Of a DNA stretch of 54,642 nucleotides, positions 43,786 to 51,154 are shown one piece after another. Origin of the DNA: Egibacteraceae bacterium (GTDB lineage Bacteria > Actinomycetota > Nitriliruptoria > Euzebyales > Egibacteraceae). The first letter of the stretch is position 1, and the number at the start of each line of letters is the position of its first letter. The stretch is from the NCBI GenBank assembly GCA_035540635.1, contig DATLGH010000107.1, positions 1 to 54,642 on the forward strand, in the 5' to 3' direction. The position numbers were made by a program, and so were the translations under genes. The notes beneath the pieces are model-generated. The model had not been told where the DNA came from. It did no database searches and was given only the letters and a program-made list of their open reading frames with translations.

Positions 43786-44804
43786 GCCCGTCGCCACGCG
43801 GACCGGTAGGCAAGGACGCTCAGCCGGATCTTCCCCGAGCGCATCGTCCTGGACTCGACCGCGATCCGGCGGTCCGGCTGATGCAGATACGGCGCCTCCC
43901 AACGGTTGTCGGCGATCTGCTTCCAGTCGATCACTCGAACGTTGGCCAACGCGGCGCTCATGTGCCGGGCGGTCGGGTATCGCTGGCCGGGGTGACGCGC
44001 GGTTGCCTTGGTGATGACTCGCTTCAGGCCTCTGGGAACCCAAGGTGGTAGTTGCCGGTCGACCGTTCGCAGCGGACTGACGCCCGGCATGAGGCGGCTC
44101 ACGATGTGCGTGCGCGTGCACGAGTGGTAGGGGAAGGGTTCGCGCACCAGTTCGACAAAGACGAGCCCGAGGGAGAACAGGTCGGACTGCCTGGTCAGGT
44201 AGCCGTCGGCCACGAGTTCCGGTGGCGAGTACAGCTGCGGGTTGTCGATCATCGCGACTCGGCCCTGTGGATCCATGCGGCCCGCGAGTCCGAGATCGCC
44301 GACCTTGAGGAGCGTGTGGTCGTCGGCCAGTAGCAGGTTCGAGCTCTTGATGTCGCGGTGAACGACCTGGTGCCGCTCATGGATCTCGCCGAGTCCCCGA
44401 AGCGCGGCCTGGATGAGCTGACACGCCTCCCTCATGCTGAACCGCTCGCCCCTGAGCATCGCGTCGGTCAGGCTCCCCCGGGGGTGATGGGGCATGACGA
44501 TCTCGACGACGTCCATGGGGCTGGGGTAGCCGTCGACGCGTGCAGCGCTGAGAATCGGCACGACGTTGTCGTGGGTGATCTGCTGGAGGATCTGCGGCTC
44601 GATGAGGACCTCCGACTCCAGCAACGAGAGGTCCATCCGCTTGCCGGCGAACTCGCCGCCTGTGACGTTGTCCAGCCACGTTCGGACCTCGCGAAGCTGA
44701 CCGGGGAGCGACTCGAGGCACTCGAAGTCGAGTCGGAGCAGCCGCTCAGATGCCCGCTCAGGGCGTTGGCCATCCCCGCCAGCGGCTGACGCTGGCGCTG
44801 GCAC
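43698..44804 (-). CDS. Protein kinase-like protein of the island
   Basis: 368 residues from GTG at 44804, which shares one base with the upstream TAG. Kinase core: ESEVLIEPQILQQITHDNVV (C-helix Glu), VEIVMPHHPRGSLTDAM (hinge), VVHRDIKSSNLLLADD (catalytic loop with Asp, Lys, Asn), KVGDLGLAGRM (DLG instead of DFG), SPPELVADGYL. No clear glycine loop precedes. The C-terminal 110 residues are unlike known kinases (WKQIADNRWEAPYLHQPDRR, SGKIRLSVLAYRSAWRR), a possible target-binding domain. No membrane helix, so cytosolic. Last gene of a four-gene coupled set. Confidence 0.8.
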   Translation of the reverse strand: MPAPASAAGGDGQRPERASERLLRLDFECLESLPGQLREVRTWLDNVTGGEFAGKRMDLSLLESEVLIEPQILQQITHDNVVPILSAARVDGYPSPMDVVEIVMPHHPRGSLTDAMLRGERFSMREACQLIQAALRGLGEIHERHQVVHRDIKSSNLLLADDHTLLKVGDLGLAGRMDPQGRVAMIDNPQLYSPPELVADGYLTRQSDLFSLGLVFVELVREPFPYHSCTRTHIVSRLMPGVSPLRTVDRQLPPWVPRGLKRVITKATARHPGQRYPTARHMSAALANVRVIDWKQIADNRWEAPYLHQPDRRIAVESRTMRSGKIRLSVLAYRSAWRRAQPDTDVEDLYSADAAAVFDQADQIACAR

Positions 44805-45304
44805 TAGCTTGCCTCCCTCTCGGCGGTCTCCTCCAGGAGCGTGAGCGCACACGCGAACGCGGCGGCCCGCCCAGCGCGCCACCCCACGGGTGTTCCGGTC
44901 AGCCCCGCCGCGGATGGCGCGAGCGTCTCGAGCTGGTAGGCCGGGAGTTTCACCGCTCGCGCGATGTCCTCGGTCTTGATCTCCCTGAACGGCATCTGCT
45001 CGAGCTCGCAGGCGAGCATCACGGCAGCGACCAGCGAGATGCGGTCGAAGGCGTGACGGTACTGCCAGTTGGCGTATCGGCGAGTGGCCACGAGCCCGAC
45101 GGCAGTCGGGGCGACAGACCGCAGATCCTGGCGGTACCGGGACTGGAACTCGGCGAGACGAGCAGAGTCGGTGCCTCCCTCGGAGGGGGCAAGATCGGTG
45201 GGCGCCTCCTCGACCGCGCGGCCGTCCTCGGCGCTGTTGCTCTCGACGACGCCGTAGAACAGCTTCCCGTTAGCGACCGCAAGGCCCAAGACGCGCATGT
45301 TCAT
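44804..45304 (-). CDS. RuvC/RNase H-fold-like protein coupled to the kinase
   Basis: 166 residues from ATG at 45304, chosen because its ATG overlaps the preceding stop by one base (TGATG). It starts with strand RVLGLAVANGKLFYGVVES, typical of a RuvC or RNase H first strand although the first acidic residue is not evident. VAPTAVGLVATRRYANWQ and REIKTEDIARAVKLPAY resemble the later strand/helix pattern of RuvC-like folds. An alternative ATG lies 11 codons upstream. Whether nuclease residues are kept needs a structural model. Confidence 0.55.
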   Translation of the reverse strand: MNMRVLGLAVANGKLFYGVVESNSAEDGRAVEEAPTDLAPSEGGTDSARLAEFQSRYRQDLRSVAPTAVGLVATRRYANWQYRHAFDRISLVAAVMLACELEQMPFREIKTEDIARAVKLPAYQLETLAPSAAGLTGTPVGWRAGRAAAFACALTLLEETAEREAS

Positions 45305-45585
45305 CAACCGCCCCAGCGTGACTCCGTTCGCGGCCATGGTAGCCAGAGGTGGCGGAACCCGGCTGTCTCCTGCGCCGTTCGTGGGCCCGCAGCGGGCGCG
45401 ACGCCCCGGCCGGCGAGCAGTCCGGCGCCGGCGTCGACGGCAGCGGCGAGGTCCTCGTAGCGCCACACCCGCCTGCGGATCTCCAGCGCCGGCCACGCCA
45501 GCCAGGGCTCGGCCGCCTGGCATTGCAGCTCGGCGAGCGTGCGCGGGGGCGAAGGGGCAGACAGCTGGCGGTTCTTGGCGCGCAC
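45304..45585 (-). CDS. Small protein (93 aa) of unknown function in the kinase operon
   Basis: From GTG at 45585 (AGGAG just upstream). It contains PSPPRTLAELQCQAAEPWLA, RRRVWRYEDLAAAVDAGAG and ends with a Trp-rich tail (HLWLPWPRTESRWGG). It lies 13 bp after the TenA-like stop and overlaps the RuvC-like start by one base. No family recognised. Confidence 0.5.
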   Translation of the reverse strand: MRAKNRQLSAPSPPRTLAELQCQAAEPWLAWPALEIRRRVWRYEDLAAAVDAGAGLLAGRGVAPAAGPRTAQETAGFRHLWLPWPRTESRWGG

Positions 45586-45598
45586 GTCTCCTGCGGCG

Positions 45599-46227
45599 TC
45601 AAGCCGCCGATCCCGCTTGGTCGAAGAAGCCGTACTCGAGCAGCATGGCCCGGTGGTCGTGCTGCGCGACGGCGTGGCTGCCGTCGTCGTGGGCGTCCAG
45701 CAGCGCCTCCATCCGCTGCGCCAGCGCTCGAAGTCCTCGTCGGCGTATGTGGTGACCCACTCGCGGTAGGGGCTGTCGGCGGCGGTATGGGCCTCAAGCC
45801 CCTGACCCAGGTGGGCGTACAGCCGCATGCACGGCGTCATCGCCGCGAGGATGTGGCCGACGGGCTCGCTCCAGGCGACGCGCAGCAGGAAGTCGGTGTA
45901 GGCCAGCGTGGCTGCGGCGGGTTCAGGGTCCAGGCGCGCACCCCACCTTTGCGCGTACGACTGGTGCAGCCGCAACTCGTCGTCCACTCCTTCGAGTAGG
46001 ACACGGATCTCCGCCATGGCCTCCCGGTCCGGTGCCTTCGCGAGCGCCAGGGCATACGCGCGGGCGAAGCCGTCGAGGAAGAAGGCGTCCTGCTCGACGT
46101 AGAACACGAACCGGTCGCGTGGCAGGTCACCAAGCGCGATGCCCTGCACGAACGGGGGACGCAGGCATGCCGCGGCGAGCTCGGCGTTGTCCTTCCACAG
46201 CACGGCAGCGGGGCTCAAGGCGCTCAC
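45599..46227 (-). pseudogene. TenA-family (thiaminase II-like) protein, frameshifted near the C-terminus
   Basis: GTG at 46227 (GAGG upstream) opens SALSPAAVLWKDNAELAAAC, then PPFVQGIALGDLPRDRFVFY, VEQDAFFLDGFARAYALALA, HQSYAQRWGARLDPEPAA and RLYAHLGQGLEAHTAADSPY. These match the TenA/THI-4 fold with its conserved aromatic and Glu residues. Near 45733 the frame shifts; the continuation is RMEALLDAHDDGSHAVAQHD and LEYGFFDQAGSAA, ending at TGA 45599-45601. One indel only, so it may be functional if the sequence is in error. TenA proteins salvage thiamine pyrimidines, but here a regulatory or scaffold use is possible. Confidence 0.7.
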
Positions 46228-46256
46228 ACATCCTCGGTGGTTCTTCCACCGGCGCG

Positions 46257-46265
46257 CCGTATGGT
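46257..46265 (+). promoter_or_regulatory. CCGTATGGT site 3
   Basis: Lies in the 125-bp divergent region between the TenA-like gene and parA, in GCGCCGTATGGTGCGCC, which is itself nearly palindromic (GCGCC...GTGCGCC). Partition operons are often autoregulated by binding at the promoter, which fits this site. Confidence 0.45.
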
Positions 46266-46352
46266 GCGCCACATGTCCCACCGGGGCGCTTGTCTGGCGG
46301 CATGACCGATGGCGCGCCCGCTGGCCTGCCACACCGAAGCCAGGGAGGCGTC

Positions 46353-47240
46353 GTGCTCGACAACTGCGTCGCTGTCGTCAACGGGAAGGGTGGCGTCGGC
46401 AAGACCTCGATCGTCGCCAACGTGGCCGCCACCGCCGCCCTCGGGGGCTGGCGGACGCTCGCGGTCGATCTCGACCCGCAGGGCAACCTCGCCCGCGACC
46501 TGGGCTACCGCGATCGCAGCGACGAGGGCCGCGGGCTGCTCGAGGCCGTCATGACGGCCACGCCGGCGCGGCCCATGACCGGGGTGCGCCCCGGTCTCGA
46601 CGTGATCACGGGTGGCCGGCACACCCGACGCCTCGGGGATCTGCTCGTCGTCCAGGCCCTCGGCCAGCAGCCCGCCGTCGACTACCACCTCGAGCCGGCG
46701 CTCGCCGCCGTCGCCGGCCGCTACGACCTCGTCCTCCTCGACTGCCCGCCCGCGAGCAACCTGCTCGTCCGCGCCGCTCTCGCCCTCGCCGGCCACGCGG
46801 TCATCCCCACCAAGATCGACGACGCCAGCATCGACGGGCTCGAAGGCCTCGCCGACGTGCTCGGCGAGGTCGTGCGTACCGCCAACCCGCAGCTGCGCGT
46901 CCTCGGCGTGGTGCTGTTCGACGTGGGCGCCGGCGACACCCGCCTGCAGGCCGAGGCCCGCCGCGAGCTCGAGGAGATGCTCGACGGCATCGCCCCCGTC
47001 CTTCGCGCGGCGATCCGCCACACCCGCCGCGCCGCCCGCGACCTGCGCCGCCGCGGGAGCACCGCCGCCGAGTACGAGCAGGCGGCCCTGGACGCCAAGC
47101 CCTGGTACGCCGACCGGGCCGCCCCGGCGCTGTCCCGCGCGGCGGGCGGCCTGGCCGGCGACTACCAACAGCTGACCACCGAGATCCTGGCCGCCCTGTG
47201 CGCCCGCGCGGCCGGCCAGATCGCCGAGGTGACGCCGTGA
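46353..47240 (+). CDS. parA: ParA-family partition ATPase
   Basis: 295 residues from GTG at 46353, chosen for AGGGAGG 4 bases upstream; ATG at 46302 is the alternative. Deviant Walker A VVNGKGGVGKTSIVANVAAT with both lysines, Walker A' LAVDLDPQGNLARDLGY, Walker B YDLVLLDCPPASNLLVRAAL, and IPTKIDDASIDGLEGLADVL. It sits in front of a ribbon-helix-helix partner with a four-base overlap, like plasmid type Ib partition pairs. Provides stable inheritance of the island when excised. Confidence 0.92.
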   Translation: MLDNCVAVVNGKGGVGKTSIVANVAATAALGGWRTLAVDLDPQGNLARDLGYRDRSDEGRGLLEAVMTATPARPMTGVRPGLDVITGGRHTRRLGDLLVVQALGQQPAVDYHLEPALAAVAGRYDLVLLDCPPASNLLVRAALALAGHAVIPTKIDDASIDGLEGLADVLGEVVRTANPQLRVLGVVLFDVGAGDTRLQAEARRELEEMLDGIAPVLRAAIRHTRRAARDLRRRGSTAAEYEQAALDAKPWYADRAAPALSRAAGGLAGDYQQLTTEILAALCARAAGQIAEVTP

Positions 47241-47758
47241 CCAGCGCCCGCCGGCTGCAGGACCTCAATCCCGCCGACCGGCCCGACCGGGCGCCAGCGG
47301 TCGCGCCGCCCGTCCGCCCTGTGGCCCCGCCGCAACCCACGGAGCCCGCCGACGTCGAGGCGTCCACCCTCGGCCCCCCGCCGCCGGCCGGTCGCCCGTC
47401 CGCCGCGCCAGGCAAGGCGACCAAGGTCATCCATTCGGTGCCCGTCGACGTGCTCGACCGGCTCAAGCAGGCCGCCGCCCGCAGCGGCCGCAGCTACACC
47501 GACATCGTCGTCGGCTGCGTCGTCGACCACCGCGACCGCCTCGCTCCCGGCGACGACGACACTGGCGAGGCTGCGCTCAAGGCGCTCGAACGCCGCCGCC
47601 GGCAGGCCGGGCGCACCCGGGCGCGCAGCGCGCAGCTCACCCTGTACCTCACCGCCGACGAGCGCGCCGAGCTCGACCGGCTCGCCGCCGGCCGGGGCAT
47701 GGCCCGGTCCCAGCTGGTCACCGCGGCGCTGCGACGAGGGTTGAATGACCTGCCATGA
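47237..47758 (+). CDS. ParB-like partner with two ribbon-helix-helix motifs
   Basis: 173 residues from GTG at 47237. Pro-rich N-terminus, then two units that each look like ribbon-helix-helix: KVIHSVPVDVLDRLKQAAAR with YTDIVVGCVVDH, and AQLTLYLTADERAELDRLAA with RSQLVTAALRRGL. Between them a basic linker (RRRRQAGRTRARS). Coupled to parA by GTGA. Likely binds the centromere; the CCGTATGGT sites are candidates. Confidence 0.7.
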   Translation: MTSARRLQDLNPADRPDRAPAVAPPVRPVAPPQPTEPADVEASTLGPPPPAGRPSAAPGKATKVIHSVPVDVLDRLKQAAARSGRSYTDIVVGCVVDHRDRLAPGDDDTGEAALKALERRRRQAGRTRARSAQLTLYLTADERAELDRLAAGRGMARSQLVTAALRRGLNDLP

Positions 47759-48378
47759 GCAGCGGCCCGCCACCCGAACCCGACCCGGCCAGCGACCCAG
47801 AGCTCGCCCACGTGCGCGCCGCCATGCGCGCCGAGTGGCGTGCCGAGCGCCGCGCCGCCGAGCTCGAAGCCCTGCGCGATCACCACAGCCGCCGCACCAT
47901 CGCCGACGTGCTCGTCGAGGCCATGCGCCGCGGCGACACCGTCACCCTCCAGCTCGGGCCGCACCGGCGCATCACCGGCACCGTCACCGACGCCGGCCGC
48001 GACTTCGCCGTCGTCGAGAACGCCCACGAACGGCTCGCTGCCCGCGTCGCCGACCGCGACGGCCACCCTTACCTCGGGCCCGAGCTGCTCGTCGAGATCC
48101 GCGGGCGCGCCCACACCGGCGGCGCCCAGCCCACCAAACCCTCGGCGACCTTCCGGTCGGTCCTGCAGCGCTTCGACTTCGACGCCCAAGCCGACCCGCG
48201 CGCCCGCATCGAGATCGGAACGACCCTGCGATGCCAGCCGCTGACCGGACGCGTCCAAGCGCTCGCCGCCGACCACCTGTACCTGATCGACGAGGACGAC
48301 ACCCAGCACTTCGCCCCGCTGTCCACGATCACGTACGTGGCCCGGGCCCAACCGCGACCCACCGATGCGCGATCGTGA
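47755..48378 (+). CDS. LSm/SH3-barrel-like protein, similar in build to 23078-23677
   Basis: 207 residues from ATG at 47755, overlapping the partner stop by four bases. Helical charged N-terminus (RAAMRAEWRAERRAAELEAL), then RTIADVLVEAMRRGDTVTLQ and GPHRRITGTVTDAGRDFAVV, a barrel start; then GTTLRCQPLTGRVQALAADH and LYLIDEDDTQHFAPLSTITY, a second. The layout and the TIADVL/TVAGLL block resemble the Tad-associated protein of the first locus. It may connect partition or DNA with the Tad genes. Confidence 0.55.
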   Translation: MSSGPPPEPDPASDPELAHVRAAMRAEWRAERRAAELEALRDHHSRRTIADVLVEAMRRGDTVTLQLGPHRRITGTVTDAGRDFAVVENAHERLAARVADRDGHPYLGPELLVEIRGRAHTGGAQPTKPSATFRSVLQRFDFDAQADPRARIEIGTTLRCQPLTGRVQALAADHLYLIDEDDTQHFAPLSTITYVARAQPRPTDARS

Positions 48379-48385
48379 TCCGCCG

Positions 48386-48652
48386 CTATACGCTCGTGTC
48401 TTTGTCGCGCGGGCGAGGCTTGACGGCGACCGGCTGGTCGCCGGGGGCCGGGTTGGAGGGCTGCGCGCGGATGAAGTCGAGAAGCTCGTCCTTCAGGACG
48501 TAGTAGCGGCGGCCGCCGGGCAGCCGGTGCGTGGGGATGACACCCTCGCGCGCGTAGCGCTGGGCGGTGTTGAGGTGCACGCCGAGGATCTTGGCCACGT
48601 CGCTCAGCGACAGCATGTCGCCGAAGTCGTCAAGGTCGGCGAACGTGGCCAT
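48386..48652 (-). CDS. Excisionase-like helix-turn-helix protein
   Basis: 88 residues from ATG at 48652 (GAGGAG 9 bases upstream). LSLSDVAKILGVHLNTAQRY followed by AREGVIPTHRLPGGRRYYVL is the AlpA/MerR-like excisionase fold, with a basic tail. Converges with the LSm-like gene with 7 bp between. It faces the origin-like region and the second Tad operon. It could be the excisionase of the island or a regulator of the region. Confidence 0.75.
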   Translation of the reverse strand: MATFADLDDFGDMLSLSDVAKILGVHLNTAQRYAREGVIPTHRLPGGRRYYVLKDELLDFIRAQPSNPAPGDQPVAVKPRPRDKDTSV

Positions 48653-48706
48653 GGGCGTCGTCTCCTCGCTGGGATCGGCCGCGGGGCAAGCCGTTCCTGC
48701 GGGCAT

Positions 48707-48726
48707 GGTGCCATCCTGATGGCACC
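48707..48726. promoter_or_regulatory. 8-bp inverted repeat, candidate operator
   Basis: GGTGCCAT-CCTG-ATGGCACC, perfect, 55 bp upstream of the excisionase-like gene. Size and place suit a dimeric HTH regulator, perhaps that protein itself. Confidence 0.5.
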
Positions 48727-48812
48727 GGTAACAGGATGTAAGGCGATGTGGGCCGTTGCGGGGCGGCATTGGGGTAACGCCTCCACACGGGTCCCGGCGT
48801 CCCGAGCCGGCA

Positions 48813-48839
48813 CGCCGGCGAGTTATCCACAAGCCGGCG
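48813..48839. promoter_or_regulatory. Consensus DnaA box framed by inverted repeats
   Basis: TTATCCACA at 48823-48831 is a perfect DnaA box. It is flanked by CGCCGGC (48813-48819) and GCCGGCG (48833-48839), which are perfectly complementary. Another imperfect box, TGTGGACTA, lies near 48987. A candidate initiation site of the island. Confidence 0.55.
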
Positions 48840-48934
48840 AAATCTTTGCGGCATCTGTCACGCGGGTCGGCTTTGATGATCTCGCCCTTCCCCCTCCGTC
48901 GCGCCGCTGCCTTGGGCCGGGGGCCGCGAATGCC

Positions 48935-48952
48935 CCGGGTTGAGCAACCCGG
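48935..48952. repeat. 7-bp inverted repeat
   Basis: CCGGGTT-GAGC-AACCCGG, perfect. No T-run follows; not clearly a terminator. Part of the origin-like region. Confidence 0.4.
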
Positions 48953-49042
48953 CGAAAGGGAGGAAAGGCGTGACAACGCAACCGGTTGTGGACTAGTGTA
49001 ACCATCCTCAACACGATACCGAATGGCGCAAGGCGATGATCC

Positions 49043-49078
49043 CCTTCACCGAGGGTTGCTAGGCCCTCCGAGTGAAGG
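49043..49078 (+). promoter_or_regulatory. 5'-UTR hairpin before the second cpaB
   Basis: CCTTCAC (49043-49049) pairs with GTGAAGG (49072-49078), and inner GAGGG (49051-49055) with CCCTC (49064-49068). It ends 24 bp before the ATG of cpaB. It might attenuate or protect the Tad mRNA. Confidence 0.4.
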
Positions 49079-49102
49079 TGGCATCGCGCGGAGGCCCCGC
49101 CG

Positions 49103-49920
49103 ATGAGCGTGACGGAGCAGCTGCCAAGCCTGGCGGGCGCGCGCGACACGGCACCGCCGCAGCAGGCCAGCCCGGCACGGGTGCGGCGGCGCCGGCCGGG
49201 CAGCGTGCTCGCGCTGATGCTGGTCGCCGGGCTGCTGCTGGGGCTGGCCACCTACATGGTGCTGCGCGACCGGGACGTCACCTACCGGGTCGCGGTCGCC
49301 GCGACCGACCTGCGCGCCGGCACGGTCGTCTCCGCCGACTCGTTCCGGCTGGTCGACACGAAGGTCGCTGATCAACTGGCCGCCGGCCTGGTGCACGCCG
49401 ACCACGTCGCCGGGGTCACCGGCTGGGTCGCCGCCAACACCGTGGCAGCGGCGAGCTCGTGTCGCGCGGTGACCTGCGCCCGCCCTCGGCGCCAAGCGAG
49501 TTCCGCGCCATGAGCCTGCCCATCGACCGCGAGCGCGCCGCCGGCGGCGATCTGGCGCGCGGTGACCGCGTCGACGTCGTCGCGGTGGTGGAGGGCCGGG
49601 CGCTGTACGTCGCCGCCGACCTCGAGGTGCTGGCCGTCGCGAGCAGCCGCGGCGACGGGGCGCTCGCGGCACCGGGACGGTTCTTCGTCACCGTCGCCGT
49701 CGACGAGCCCACCGCGCTGGCGCTGGCCCGGGCGCTGGAGATCGGCACCGTCAGCGTGCTGCGGTCCACCGGGTCGCTGCCGGCAACCGTCGACCCCGAC
49801 GCCCTGCGCGGCCTCAGCGACCAGCCGGGTCCCCGCGTGTCCCGGGACCCGCCGGCGCAAGACCCGCCAGCCAATGGCCAGGCCGGCCACCCGCAGGAGG
49901 GAGGCGACGATGCCGGGTGA
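49103..49920 (+). pseudogene. cpaB: CpaB/SAF-domain protein of the second Tad set, one frameshift
   Basis: ATG at 49103. N-terminal basic segment and membrane helix (VLALMLVAGLLLGLATYMVL), SAF start (VAVAATDLRAGTVVSADSFR, DHVAGVTGWVAANTVAA). Near 49447 the frame changes and continues ELVSRGDLRPPSAPSEFRAM, ERAAGGDLARGDRVDVVAVV, to TGA 49918-49920. One base seems missing in gcagcggcgagc. The two halves together match the intact copy at 22224-22973 in plan. Either a recent mutation or an error. Confidence 0.75.
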
Positions 49921-51154
49921 GGTCGCGGTCGTGGTCGCCGCGACACACCAGGAGTGGGCGACCCGGCTGACGGGCTGGATCAGCGACCACGGCAGCGAGG
50001 TGCGGCTGCGCGACCACTACGTCCTGGCCCGCGACGACGCGCTCGCCCAGGACTACGACTGCCTCGTCGCCGACGCCGACTCGTCGCTGCTCGACGCGGC
50101 CCTGGTCGCCGAGCTGCACCGCCGCGGCCGCACCGTCGTCGGCGTGTGCGACCCCGACCTGCCCCACACGCGCCGGCGGCTTACCGAGCTCGGCTGCGAC
50201 CGCGTCGTCGACAAGTCCGCACCGCCGGCCGAGCTGCTCGCCGCGGTCGCGGAGGTCGGTCGCAGCGCCCGCGACCTCGAGGGGCTGCTCGCCGGCCTCG
50301 TCGACCTGCCCGCCGACCACCCCGAGGCCCTGCCTGCCCCGCCCGGCCAGCACGCCGCGCAAGCCCGGCCAAGGCGCGGGCGGCTCACCGCCGTCACCGG
50401 CCCCGTCGACGGGCAAGGCGCCACCGAGGTCGCCGTCGAACTGGCCGTCGCGATCCGCCGGTGGGGACGCGGCGTCGTCCTCGTCGATGCCGACCTGTCC
50501 GCCTCGAGCCTCGCGCAGCGCCTCGGCGTCGGCTTCGACCGCAACCTGCACACCGCCGTCGACGCGGTCGTGCACCACAGCGGCACGCTGCCGAACGCGC
50601 TGACCGCCACTCCGGTGGGCGGCTTCGAGCTGCTCGCCGGCCTGCCGCCCCGCAAGTGGGCCGAGGTTGACGCGGGCGACCTCGCCGCCGTCCTCGACGA
50701 GTTGCTGCTCATGCGCCACCACGTGCTGTGCAACATCGCCGCGCCGGTCGAGGACCTGCCCGGCGACCGCAACGCCGTCACCCGCCGAGTGCTCGCCGAC
50801 GCCGACCGCATCGTCCTCGTCGCCGACGCCACTCCGACCGGCTGCGAGCGCGCGTGCCGCTGGCTCGCCGACGTCGCCGACCTCGTCGACGACCTCGCTC
50901 GCGTGCACGTGGTGTTCAACCGCTGCCGGCGTGGGGACGCCGCCGCCCAGCTGGAGGCCGAACTGCGCCGATGCGCCGAGATTGGCGGCGTCACGGCCGT
51001 GCCCTACGACCCGAAGGTCGTGCACGCCTGCTGGGCGGGCGAGGCGGTCGCCCCCGGCCGGTTCACGCGGGCGGTCGGCCAGCTCGCCGACGCCGTCGTC
51101 CTCCGCCAGGTCGCCCGCCGTCGCGGCCTGCTCGCCAGGGTGGCCGCTCAGTGA
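49910..51154 (+). CDS. cpaE: CpaE/TadZ-like ATPase of the second Tad set
   Basis: 414 residues from ATG at 49910 (AGGAGGGAGG upstream), overlapping the cpaB stop. Receiver-like domain (YDCLVADADSSLLDAALVAE) followed by a MinD-like domain with a degenerate P-loop (VTGPVDGQGATEVAVELAVA, no lysine) and VVLVDADLSASSLAQRLGVG. VVFNRCRRGDAAAQLEAEL is like the later part of ParA folds. No nucleotide hydrolysis is likely with this loop. A localisation factor. Confidence 0.8.
   Translation: MPGEVAVVVAATHQEWATRLTGWISDHGSEVRLRDHYVLARDDALAQDYDCLVADADSSLLDAALVAELHRRGRTVVGVCDPDLPHTRRRLTELGCDRVVDKSAPPAELLAAVAEVGRSARDLEGLLAGLVDLPADHPEALPAPPGQHAAQARPRRGRLTAVTGPVDGQGATEVAVELAVAIRRWGRGVVLVDADLSASSLAQRLGVGFDRNLHTAVDAVVHHSGTLPNALTATPVGGFELLAGLPPRKWAEVDAGDLAAVLDELLLMRHHVLCNIAAPVEDLPGDRNAVTRRVLADADRIVLVADATPTGCERACRWLADVADLVDDLARVHVVFNRCRRGDAAAQLEAELRRCAEIGGVTAVPYDPKVVHACWAGEAVAPGRFTRAVGQLADAVVLRQVARRRGLLARVAAQ

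Larger units (their letters stand above)
48653..49102. other. 450-bp non-coding region, candidate origin and regulatory centre
   Basis: No convincing gene. It holds an operator-like palindrome, a DnaA box inside inverted repeats, a G/C palindrome, an AT-richer stretch around 48980-49025 (GTGTAACCATCCTCAACACG), and a hairpin before cpaB. The arrangement next to parA and an excisionase-type gene is what an integrated plasmid origin might look like. Confidence 0.45.

Noticed and set aside
46302-46352. Longer ParA start at ATG 46302
   Set aside because: Poor ribosome site; GTG at 46353 has AGGGAGG at the right distance and precedes the conserved fold directly.
48365-48943. Plus-strand frame over the excisionase-like gene
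   Set aside because: No domain, and the minus-strand HTH motif and ribosome site are convincing.
48935-48952. Rho-independent terminator at the CCGGGTT palindrome
   Set aside because: No T-rich tract on either side and no gene ends there.
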